From the NCBI GenBank assembly GCA_020740775.1, contig JAHEWK010000010.1:2046001-2110000 (forward strand): a stretch of 64,000 bases of DNA, read 5' to 3'. Position numbers and translations under genes: made by a program. This document shows positions 23,496-33,400 of the stretch, in pieces. Position 1 is the first letter of the stretch. Every line of letters starts with the position of its first letter. The notes beneath the pieces were generated by a model. That model saw only the letters and a list, made by a program, of their open reading frames with translations. It made no database searches and had not been told where the DNA came from. The stretch is from Ilyonectria destructans (lineage: Eukaryota > Ascomycota > Sordariomycetes > Hypocreales > Nectriaceae).

Positions 23496-23905
23496 TGCCT
23501 CGGCTTTACATAGCCAGGAAGAAAGCTTAAGGTTCACAACGGAGTTTCGGGTTCATGACTTTCGTTCCTACGGTTTTGACTTGTCTATATGAAAATGAAT
23601 TGCAACTCTCTCGATTGGAGGCTGCACTTGTGTCCAAATGAGAATGATCGACGGGACATGTTAGCAGAAACCATAGCAACTTGGAATGCAAACTCTATCG
23701 ATCTCGCCCCGCCTATTGCTCGATTTCTACTTCCAGAGAAAGTACCCGGAATACAGAAGATCATTTTCGGTGGAGAGGCGCTACATGTTAGAGATTTGAA
23801 GCCCTGGTGGGGATAATGCAGATTGTCAGTCTTTACGGACCCTGCGAATGCACACCAAAGATCAACTGCAATCCATCGAGTCCTGATGAAACTACCACGT
23901 AGGAA
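23496..23905 (+). pseudogene. Relic of an NRPS adenylation domain
   Basis: Pieces in shifted frames line up with successive core blocks of a nonribosomal peptide synthetase adenylation domain. FRVHDFRSYGFDLSI matches the RVLQFASYxFDxxI block; CPNENDRRDMLAETI matches the CxPSExDRxNxLAxxI block; APPIARFLLPEKVPG then IIFGGEALH matches the TPSxARLL...LxxGGEA block; and SLYGPCECT matches the YGPxECT block. The parts are separated by at least two frame breaks and in-frame stops, and nothing before or after extends to condensation or carrier domains. It is read as the decayed remnant of a once larger gene. Only about 130 residues of a roughly 500-residue domain remain. Confidence 0.75.
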
Positions 23906-24500
23906 AGGGCCCGTCCTCCACAGTCATGGCAGCGTAGATAGCGCGTTGCTATCAACACTACAACTTAGTTAATCAGAACTGCATTTATTTATTATTCTTG
24001 CTCTCTCTAACCAGTACTGATTATAGAAAAATCTACTGTATCTAGGGTAGGAAATGTGTAGGTCCAGCCGAGGTCGGGGCGACCCCAACTATTTCTAGTC
24101 AGATAAAACTTCCCTCCTCTGGACCTCGCGATGCTTCGGACCAATGTTGACTCGTAAGCCGACTCATGCCTAACTAGAATTATATTGCACTCTTGTCAAA
24201 TCGAAGATGCCTCCCGCCATACCGGTTCCCTACGTGCGCCTCAGCGGAATCCGCTCGACTCGCGCTCCGATCCGCGAGATCCCTCCTACGAGCCAAGGCA
24301 GTCTTGCCCCACTCGTTCCCACTGGCACCCTCGCCATTTCTTCATCCTTGATGTCCGTTGCATACAATTGCTTCAATCTTCGCTGTAACAACCTCGGACA
24401 AGATACTATTGGTACCGGCAGCGGGGTCCTGCAGAGCTATCCAGCTCAGCTCATCATCCACCTCCTCAATTTCTAGCTGCACGAGCTTACGGCGCGAGGA
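23906..24500. other. Spacer between two gene relics
   Basis: An 89-codon open frame (24207-24476, plus strand, starting MPPAIPVPYVRLSG) is Pro/Ser-rich and matches nothing I recognise. It could be a small gene or chance. No other feature is visible. Confidence 0.3.
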
Positions 24501-24787
24501 TTACACCGGGAATAACTTCTTCAAATCATCCGCGACTCTGGTGGTTTTCTCTATGAGCTTGTCGAGGTTCTTGCCGTCGTGAGGTAGACTCTGATGAGCG
24601 ACAACCCCCAGTCGGCCGTGCAGCCCCCGAACCACTTGCTGCATGTCCTTGTCTTTGAGGCGCACCAAATCATCCTGCCTCGCATGCATCTCGTACTGCC
24701 TCGAGGGCTTCTACACAGTCTGGAAGTGGAGTTTAATCGCTTCCAAGATCGCTTGGACCTGCCCAGATGAGAACGCTCCTTCTCTAA

Positions 24788-25303
24788 TCAAGATAGAGCG
24801 ATTAAATCGATGGGCTGATCGTCTTCCATAGCTTCCCCGTCCATGATTCCGTGGGCATAAGCTTCTCCAAGCAGCCGCAGTCTGCCGTGGGTATCTGGAC
24901 GAAGAATATACGGAACAGGTGCCCCAATGAGGATGTAGAGAAGGTCCCCTGGTACCATTTCGCAACGCCCAATCCCGATATGGCCCTTTGATGTGTAGAA
25001 TGGCCGTCCGCCATAGGAAACATTCTGTAACTGATGGACGTAATTCCCTAGCCCCAACGAGACAAACGTTTGTTTATCTACGGTGCTCAAATCCAGATTT
25101 TTTAATGAGTCGTGTACTTTCTCAAGTTCACTTTCAGTCAATCTGGGCTTATCATTTCCTTCTATAATCTCTTGATCTGCCACTGCAGTGCGCCAGACAG
25201 CCCTCAGGGGGTCAGACCCGACAGCGGTTGAACCGGAGTAAGAAAATCTTCTTAGCTCTTGCAGCCACCCTGGGAAAGCCTGTTCTTCCCAAGTAGTGCC
25301 CAT
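24788..25303 (-). pseudogene. HET-type protein, C-terminal remnant, 171 aa
   Basis: The translated stretch matches the conserved C-terminal part of fungal heterokaryon-incompatibility (HET) domain proteins: a helical region, then KGHIGIGRCEMVPGDL, IGAPVPYILRP and LGEAYAHGIMDGEA. This corresponds to the usual block G-hI/LG-P-GD-hhhL-G-hPhhLR...LhGE-YhHGIMDGE. The N-terminal HET domain that triggers cell death is absent; upstream on the minus strand I find no HET core. ATG 25303 opens it, so it could still be expressed as a 171-residue protein. Most likely the remains of a larger gene. Further weak helical fragments follow downstream to about 24501. Confidence 0.75.
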
Positions 25304-26079
25304 ATTTTTAATTACAGCAGTATGCAGTCAGGCTACAGACAATTTTGAAATGGCATACTATTTATCTTAACAGCTGTGAAGTTACGAATATCTATAAAAC
25401 TCAGTTCTCTCCAGTTGTATTCCTCTCACTGCGCCATCCAGGAGTGTTCGACAGTATATAAACCCACCCATCAACTTGAAGAAGTCGGCAAGGTTGCATG
25501 AATTACAAACAAACTGATCGCAAAGTGTTAGAATCTTGGGAGTATCGCTCTAGGTTTCTGTTTCCGAGATTTGGCCCAGGTTGACAAGCCTATTGTGATC
25601 CGCAACTTGAAGCGCTAAAAGATAGGGAAACGCGAATCTTTCTCCATCCATTCTCCTCGGCCAATATCCAATTCCCTTATAGAGCGTAAGCATGACTAAT
25701 ACACTGGATTACTCTGACGTGTGCGCTCGGGTCTTGTGATGATTGTGCTATTTCCGTTGCCGCCGCCGACTTCGTGCCGTCTTTGCCGCCGCCGCCGCCT
25801 TCGCGATAAGGTCGCGGAAAAATTGCCTATTTGAGCTGTGGGATACCTCTTGATTAGCCCCCGATGATCCGTATCAAACGACTGATGGCAAGATACATAT
25901 TTAAATAGTCCTTGGCGGTATCAAGATGCTTGGTATCTAAATGTTATTGGCGCCTCGTCGAGTCTTGCATCTGCTGACTCGCTTGTCATTGGAAATCTAC
26001 TTTCACATAAACACCGTCGGACGGTACATTTTCCTCTTGTGGCCCTCCTCCCCTCCATCTTTCGAACAACCACTTCAAG
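25304..26079. other. Intergenic region with GCC microsatellite
   Basis: Contains an imperfect GCC/CCG trinucleotide tract at about 25758-25800 and the promoter of the permease gene. No gene seen. Confidence 0.45.
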
Positions 26080-27636
26080 ATGATTGAAACACCGGATCCC
26101 TCGAACCCAAGAGCAATGCCATCCACTCCCGAGACAGTAGCATTAGACAGCAGCCATGGGACGAAAGATGGGCTCGTACATAGATACAGTCGTCTATCTG
26201 TCATAGCCTTTGCTTTCACGACAACCAACTCATGGCTGGCTTTCGGTTCGGGCATTGCCGTACCCTTGATAGCTGGGGGAGGGCCTGCTCTCATCTACGG
26301 GCTTATTGTCAGTGGTATCGTCATGGCGACCATTGGCGCGGGCTTCGCCGAGCTGGCCTCCGCGTTTCCATCAGCAGGTGGCCAATATCATATCGTCTAC
26401 ATGGTGTTTCCGCCAAAGCAGCGTCGCAGTGCCGCGTTCGTTACCGCCTGGATGAGTATTTTGTCAACAGCGCTTGGGCTGGCCTCGTGCAACTTCTTCG
26501 TGGCAAGTTCAATCGCTGATCTGGCTGCCCTGTGGAACCCGGGATATGAGCCCCAGGCATGGCAGATCTACCTCCTACACGTCCTCCTTTGCGTCATTGG
26601 CTTTATCGCCACATCTCGCTTCCCCGGCGCGATTGGTCGCGTCGGCATCGCCATTTTCTGGCTCTCTCTCGTCGGTTTTGTGGCTTCTATTGCATCTGTT
26701 TTAGCAGTCAGCCCAGAGAAGCAACCGGCTTCATTTGTGTTCAAGGACTATGACAATACGAGCGGGTGGTCGGATGGCTTCGCATTTGTACTCGGCGTCA
26801 CCGGCTGCCTCTGGGCTTACAGTGGTGTTGACGGGCCAACTCATCTAGCAGAAGAGGTGCATAATCCAAGCCGCAACGTACCTATTGCTATTGGATTGAC
26901 CATTAGCCTGGGGTTTGTTACCGTTGTCGTATGGAATATCGCGCTACTCTTCGCCATAACCGATCTCGAGGCGATTGTCGCGTCCGGTGTTCCGATCATC
27001 GAGGTTTATCGGCAGTCCCTGAACTCAAAGGTCGGCACAACAATCTTCACCATCTACTACATGGTCATGTTTTACGACATAGTTCTTAACCTTTTCATCT
27101 TTGGTGGGAGAATTGCCTGGTCTCTCGCACGAGATGGAGGTGTTCCCTACCACCGATTCTTCACGCAACTCGACCATGCAAGCCCTGTTCGGGCGACCGC
27201 CATGATCCTTGGCATGGAGATTATTGTTGGCATTTTGTTTGTGGCCTCATCGACTGCATACAACAGCTTCATTGGTCTCACCCTCTTTGCCCTCAATATC
27301 ACTGTTGCTCTTCCTCAAGCAGCTCTGCTCTTCCGCGGGCGGGATTGCCTCCCACGTCGAGCATTTTCTCTTGGAAAGTTTGGCTATGCCGTGAATGGGC
27401 TTTCCACAGCGTTTGTGTTTCTGTTCTCCGTCACATTCTGTTTTCCAACCTCTATTCCTGTTGCTCCCTCCTCAATGAACTACTTGGTCGTGGTCATGGC
27501 GGGCGGGTGGATTCTGATTGCGATTTGCTGGTGGGCTGGGCTACGAGGATCTTTTACTGGGCCTACTGTGACTATCGATGCCCTAGCACCGAGCGACACA
27601 AGTGAAGCCAAGGATGAGGAAGAGCCAAAATATTGA
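26080..27636 (+). CDS. APC-family amino acid/choline permease, 518 aa
   Basis: Membrane transporter of the amino acid-polyamine-organocation superfamily, fungal amino acid/choline (GABA permease-like) branch. Single uninterrupted reading frame with about 12 hydrophobic helices. The N-terminal hydrophilic leader (about 45 residues) precedes LSVIAFAFTTTNSWLAFG, the usual first helix, and the consensus loop FAELASAFPSAGGQYHIVYM is intact. The segment DGPTHLAEEVHNPSRNVP matches the conserved cytosolic loop E-D-hHLAEEhxNPxRxVP. The C-terminus is acidic (DEEEPKY). Likely proton-coupled uptake of an amino acid, GABA, choline or polyamine; which cannot be told. No metabolic partner is adjacent other than the alcohol dehydrogenase beyond the inverted-repeat element. 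Confidence 0.9.
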   Translation: MIETPDPSNPRAMPSTPETVALDSSHGTKDGLVHRYSRLSVIAFAFTTTNSWLAFGSGIAVPLIAGGGPALIYGLIVSGIVMATIGAGFAELASAFPSAGGQYHIVYMVFPPKQRRSAAFVTAWMSILSTALGLASCNFFVASSIADLAALWNPGYEPQAWQIYLLHVLLCVIGFIATSRFPGAIGRVGIAIFWLSLVGFVASIASVLAVSPEKQPASFVFKDYDNTSGWSDGFAFVLGVTGCLWAYSGVDGPTHLAEEVHNPSRNVPIAIGLTISLGFVTVVVWNIALLFAITDLEAIVASGVPIIEVYRQSLNSKVGTTIFTIYYMVMFYDIVLNLFIFGGRIAWSLARDGGVPYHRFFTQLDHASPVRATAMILGMEIIVGILFVASSTAYNSFIGLTLFALNITVALPQAALLFRGRDCLPRRAFSLGKFGYAVNGLSTAFVFLFSVTFCFPTSIPVAPSSMNYLVVVMAGGWILIAICWWAGLRGSFTGPTVTIDALAPSDTSEAKDEEEPKY

Positions 27637-28302
27637 TGGATAAGAGTTAGGTCTGGCGCGTCCCGTATAATTTTACTTATCAAATCGGGGCTTGTCTCAT
27701 TGTGGCGCAAAGTTTACTTAACTCTTGAACAAATCGTAAAATATTGAGTATTGCTATTCGCACGCATACCTATTGCTATTTGCACACATAACTATGTTCT
27801 TGATTCTACTAATAATTATACAATATCATCCGAGAGGAATTTAGAAGAAATCTTTCTTAAAACTAATATTTAGTATTTATTTTTTAAAGTAATAATATTT
27901 TATTTTATTTATTTAGTCTAATTTAATATGACCGACAGATATTTAGTACTACCTTTGACTACCTTATACATAAGGCAAATAGGTACCTTAGTTAAGCTGA
28001 TGCTTTAGTAAAGAAGCTTGTACCTGTGCGAATAGCAATACTCTAAAAAATATGTTCTAGTTGATTTATAAGGTATACAGGTAGTAATACACATTACAAT
28101 ATCGTAGTAGAAAAGCATTAGTGAAAGCTTCAACTCTGGACATTAGGCATAGATTGGTTTCATTCAGCACATGCAAAAGCATTATTTACATCTCCCGTTC
28201 TTCACACAACGTTGTTTAATATTTATGTTTGCCCCAGCCCACGTCGGAAAATGTGGTTACAACGCCCGCATACGGCAACAACGGAGGACTTATATCTTGT
28301 TT
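27637..28302. other. AT-rich intergenic region
   Basis: Strongly AT-rich between about 27720 and 28120 and dominated by the inverted-repeat element described separately. The remainder is the shared 3' flank of the permease and the alcohol dehydrogenase. Confidence 0.5.
27746..28043. mobile_element. MITE-like element with 18-bp terminal inverted repeats
   Basis: GAGTATTGCTATTCGCAC at 27746-27763 recurs as its exact reverse complement at 28026-28043, enclosing a 298-bp AT-rich non-coding segment. Inside the left end a 22-bp unit is tandemly repeated (27749-27770 and 27771-27792); the copies differ only by C-to-T and G-to-A changes, as expected from repeat-induced point mutation. No transposase is encoded, so this fits a non-autonomous DNA element. 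I could not identify a target-site duplication. Confidence 0.7.
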
Positions 28303-29424
28303 CTATTTGGCGTCATTTAACTTCATGATGTACTTTCCTTGGAGCTGTAAAATGTCAGTTCAAACTCGGTATCAGAATGGGGCTCCAAGACCTACCTGAC
28401 CACTAGCCATTTTTTCCATCAGCCCTTCCAAATCATCAAGTCTAGCCCAGTTAATCTTTGGAATGACAACCCGCCGCTTGACAAACTCTAGAGCCTCTAG
28501 AATGTCGGTCCTAGTGCCCACGGACGAACCAACGATTTTCCATCCATTGTCAATCATCCAAAGCGGGTGAAATATCACCTTGGCATCCTCTGGGAGAATA
28601 GAGATGCACATCAGTGTTCCAAAAGGACCGAGCATATCGAAGGCCTTTTGGTAGGCTGCTGATGCGGTAGCAGTGACTACTACAGCCTTGGCACCATGTC
28701 CTCTAGTCAGTTCCTTCACCTGTTTGCCTGCGTCCTCGCCCTGAGTGACATCGATGTAGTGCTCTGCACCCTGTGACTTGCAGTATGCTGCTTTGGCCTC
28801 ACCAGCATCCACTGCTATGACGCGATATCCCATGGCATGGCCAAAAGAAACGGCAAACGCCCCAACTCCACCGCCTGCACCAGAGACCACGACCCATTGT
28901 CCAGGCGTCAGATGGCACCCTTTGAGCGCTTTGTACGCGGTGACGCCGCCGCATAGGATCGGCGCAATTTCCTCGTCCGGCAACTCATCAAAACTCGAGG
29001 GGATGCGGGCTAAATATCTGAGCGGCACCAGCGTGTACTCGGCAAAGGTGCCATCGTATGCTTTGCCGGAGTGAAGCGCCTCTGCACAGCGTGTTTCTCC
29101 CTCGTGGGCCAGGTCCACACAGAAGTCGCAAGTGCCACAAATATCTCGGGTCCAAGCCACGCCAACTCGCTGGCCAACTTGGACTGATGGGTCGAGGGCG
29201 GCGACGTTAGAGCCAAGGGTAACGATACGACCGACACCCTCGTGTCCTAGAATATTGCCAACAGGCCCCATGTGACCCAAGGCCATACCGTAGTCAGATC
29301 CACAGAGGCCGGTCACGGAGAGACGTACGAGCACTTCGTTTGGACCAGGGATTGGACGGGGGACATCTTGGACTGAGAATGTGGGTTTCGCGTCAGGGAG
29401 TTGCGGAGACTGTACGTTTATCAT
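28303..29424 (-). CDS. Zinc-dependent alcohol dehydrogenase (MDR family), 356 aa
   Basis: NAD(P)-linked oxidoreductase of the medium-chain family, interconverting an alcohol and an aldehyde or ketone. Two exons: 29424-28396, and a tiny last exon 28344-28303 encoding LQGKYIMKLNDAK, which replaces a frame that would otherwise run into the intron (GTAGGT donor, ACAG acceptor). Catalytic zinc ligands are in GLCGSDYG and GHEGVG. The structural zinc lobe reads CGTCDFC then a Cys ten residues later, a longer gap than the usual seven. The cofactor Rossmann motif VVVSGAGGGVGAFA lies mid-protein. Substrate unknown; closest in character to ADH1/propanol-preferring enzymes. Confidence 0.9.
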
Positions 29425-30489
29425 TGCAATTAGCCTAATCCTGCTGTGGTTTGATCAAAGAATGAATGTAGGTCAGGGGGCCGCGAACCGTCAAGACTGC
29501 AGCTTTATGCAGTTCAGCAGACATCATGACTGCGCTGTTGATGGATTCCGAATACTTTGTTGTTCGATGGCTCTTTGCGGTCCTGCTTGTTGGAGCTTTT
29601 GTGTTTAGGCGCCAAGAGAACTCCGACTCTTGTTAAAGTGATCACCAGGCTTAAGTCGGCATTCAAAGCTCGGGGGAGAACCCAACATTTTGATGATCAA
29701 GTTCGACCATGATGCAGACCTGCGGCATCTTTACTTAATCGGTAAAAGATCCCGCATCTGCAACTTCATGGGCCTGCCAAGAATCACTGAGTGTCATGTA
29801 GCGCGGGGTTCCGCACCATCAAATGCTCTTGTCTCCTTGGCTGTTTTCATTTTAATCTTGCATCCAAGCCATGTGATTTATCAACCGTCATTCCCCGCTA
29901 TCTGTGGCAACACATCTTGTGGGGTGAATGTCGGGGAACTGAAGACTAGGCCGAGGAGAGGGATGTTTCCGCAAATTTGCAAGGGATCGATCGAGACTAG
30001 GCGGATGTGGAATTTTTACCGCAGAGCGGCGATAACAAGATAGGCCAATCTGAGCGCATCCTCGCAAACGGCGAGGGAAGCTGGAAGCCAGAGGAAGAAG
30101 AGATGCATTATCAATATCCCGCCACCGGGCTCCCTATAGTTATTGATTACGGCCTGACTCTGGTTGTTACTTTTCGTAGTAGACTTAGTATAAGCCGGAG
30201 AGAGGGTTACGTGCCCACTGTGTCTGTACCCTACACGCACACCTCAGGGTTAGGTATTATAGTGATATGCCTTGTGCCACGTTTTCGGCCTCATTTGATC
30301 TCCACGTGAATATCCTCCCATGGCATCGCAGACAAATTGCAGCTTCTCCGCGTCTGCCACATCTGACGGGCCGTTAAACGCAAATATGCCGAGTAGAGTA
30401 ACCTCATTGATCAGATTGGGAGAGTAGTCTCACTTCCACCCTCTTCTCTATCTGCTTCGTTCTCCTCAATCTCAGAGTTCCAACTCATG
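29425..30489. other. Intergenic region
   Basis: The upstream region of the minus-strand alcohol dehydrogenase and the 3' flank of the NLR-like gene. A 117-codon open frame (29690-30043) has no family features and is not supported as a gene. Confidence 0.4.
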
Positions 30490-33400
30490 CTAGTCTTCTG
30501 CATCTGGATCAAACTCGTCATCGCTACCTTCCTCGATGGGAGCCTCAACCTCGTCGCCGTACCCCGCGTCTCCTTCATCACCTCCCTGGTTTTCGAAATC
30601 AGCCTGTTCCCCCTTTGAAGATGAACTGCCATCTGGCTCGCTGTGCAATGAACTGGGCGCCTCCTCGTAGAGAGGGCCAATTTCCTCAAAGCTATGGCCT
30701 GGATCATGCATGTCGGCTCGGCTGCCGTAGCACTTGAAGCACAAAGACACGTCGTCGGAGCACTCGATGCACTTCCACTGTATGCCTATGATCCGCTGCC
30801 TAACTGTTAGTCGTCTAGTTCATCTTGCAGGGAGGGATTGTATGTTACGTACCACCCAGCAGCTCCAGCAGGTGGCGTCCTTTTTGTGCCCAACCTTGCT
30901 CACATGGAAGTGGCCGTCCCACTGCTCCGTCTGGCCATCAGGCTTGGTTCTAGTGAGCTCACTTGGGATCAAGCTTGGTAGTATTGCCTCGTTCCCACCA
31001 TTGAACCGAGCGAGCTTCAAGGCCGACCACTCCGGTTTGGCATCGTAGCCACGGCCTCGAGCCCATAAGTTGGCATTCATATCGAGAAGATGCAGAATGG
31101 TCATGGTATTGCCAGAGCGGGCTCCCCAGAGCAGAGGAGTCCAACCGTCACCGTCTTCCACGTCCACGTCAACCTTGTTCATCTTGCGAAAGAGATACGA
31201 CAGGCAGTGTCCCCATTTCCCTGATGCCGCGTAGTGAATAGGCATGCGGCCGAATTTATCCTTGACGCCGAGATCGGCACCGGCTTTGGCTAGGGCACGT
31301 ATGCCGTCATCCTGCTGAGCCATGGATGCAAAGTGAACTGCTCGACGGCCCTGGTGGTCGCTCACCTCGATAGAAGCCTTGCGCCGGATGAGGAACCTGA
31401 ACACTTTGGTGCGGGGTTCTGAGTGAGACCAGTTCAATGCCGCCGCTGCTCTAATAATGGGATATGCGAGCTTGCCACCGGGTTTGTTGATGTTCACCTT
31501 GGCTTCGTCGACGAGGTACTGCACCATCTCGGCGGAAGATGAGACCGAGTCGATGCCCAGCGCGGTGTATAATAGCGACGCGCCGTACTCGGCATCGACC
31601 ACGTCTGGGTCTGCGCCTAAGCTTATCAGCAGCTTAACGGTGGGTAAGAAGCCGTGAGAACAGGCCAGATGCAGGATGCTCCCAAAACGCGGGCTAAACA
31701 AGTTTACACTGGCGCCTTGCTCGATGAGATACTTGGCCACAGCGTCGTTTCCCTTGCTAACCGCCATCGCTAGAGGTGTATAATTATCGTCGTTGGGCTT
31801 GTCCAAGGGCGTTCCTGCTTCAACCAATAGCTTGACAACAGAAATAGGTGTGTTCTTCTCAACCTTGTGCAGGAGCGTACTGCCATCTTTATCGACGTGG
31901 TGAACCTCGATCCCATTGGGGGCGGATAACACCAGCTTGATACATTCCTCGGCATCTTCCGCGTCCCCAGGCGAGTCATATTTGGCACGGAGCAAGATGC
32001 TAGCTGCATCGTCGCCGTCTTTGTTCCGGAGCCTGGCATTGGCGCCGCCGTCTAGTAGGAGTTTGACGCACTCAGGAGCGAGCTTGATGCAGGCTATCTG
32101 GAGAGCTGTGAAGCCAACCCGGTCAGGGAGCGTGCTCTCGTCGTTCATGACAAGGTCCACGGTGGGCCCAGGGTCGATAGCTAGAAGAGCCGCAATGGAT
32201 TTTGGTTGACCCTCTGCGGCCATGTGAAGAACAGTCCCATGTGCGCTGTGGCTGTCGATATCGATGCCTCGCTTAACCAGCTCAGGCAACAGCTCAGGCA
32301 TATTGTAGGCCGCGTGCAGCGTGTTCCATCCGTCGCCGGCGGTCCAAATAACCTTGCAGTTTTTCTCGAGCAACAGCTGCGCAATCTCCAGTTCGCCATG
32401 GTAGGCGGCCGTGAACAAGGGAGGATCCGAGCCTGGATCGTCTCCGTTGAAGTCGATATCGGCTCCCTTGTCGAAGAGGAACCGGACCATGTCAATGTTT
32501 CCCTCGCTGGTTGCTCGGGCCAAAGGCGTCTTGGAAAAGTGTCCTCTCGGATCAGCAAAGTTGACCTCGGCCCCGTGCTCAATCAGTAGGGACACGAGCT
32601 CAGTGTTGCCGGTGCACACGGCTCTGATCATGAGCATGTCCTCGTCCACAGGCTGCATGTTGACATCGGCCTTGGGCTCGTTCTCGAGAAGCCTGCGGAC
32701 TAGGTCGATACGGTTGCCAGCAACGGCACAATACAGCGCAGTGCCTCCATCCCAGGCAACGTTCGGATCGGCACCTTGAGCCAGTAACGCCTCAACGCAT
32801 TCCATCGAGCCAATGACAGCTGCAATAACCAACGGGGGCCTCGAGAGGAGGGGAGCTCTTTTGCTTTGGTCGCCGTTTTCGCAGTCTGCCTTACCGTTAA
32901 TCAAAACGCCAACTGCTTTGTGTCTATTCCAGTTCACGGCGATGCTTACGAGCCCTGCACTGCCGTTTTTCTCAGTTTCCAGTTTGCTAACGCTTGCACC
33001 GTTTTGTAATAGCAAGTCCACCATGGCAGGATTACCAGATCGAACGGCAACCACAATAGCAGTGTCCTTGTCATTATCGCATATGGTCAAGTCTGGTTTG
33101 GGCTCTGAGTCTAACAGCAACTTCATGCTGGAGACCCGTCGCCACCAGGCGGCAATCGTAACTGCTGGCGCTCCCCAGTACGTGTTAGTTTTGTCAATGT
33201 CGCAGCCGGAGCGAAGAAGGATGGCCAGCAGGCTGTCAAGACCAGAGGCAACGGCTCGGCACATGATGTTGTCAGGCCATGGAAATGTTTTGCCATCTGG
33301 TATCTTGTCGACAAGGAGGTCGATGGCACCACCCTTGCCATAGGAAGCAGCCCAGAACAAGGCATTTGCAAGCTCTTTCTCATCTAGAGTCACTTGTCCT

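Noticed and set aside
29690..30043. 117-codon frame as a small gene
   Set aside because: Composition and lack of motifs give no support; likely chance in a promoter region.
32813..33343. 176-codon plus-strand frame over the ankyrin region
   Set aside because: Antisense of a continuous ankyrin-coding exon; no domain of its own.
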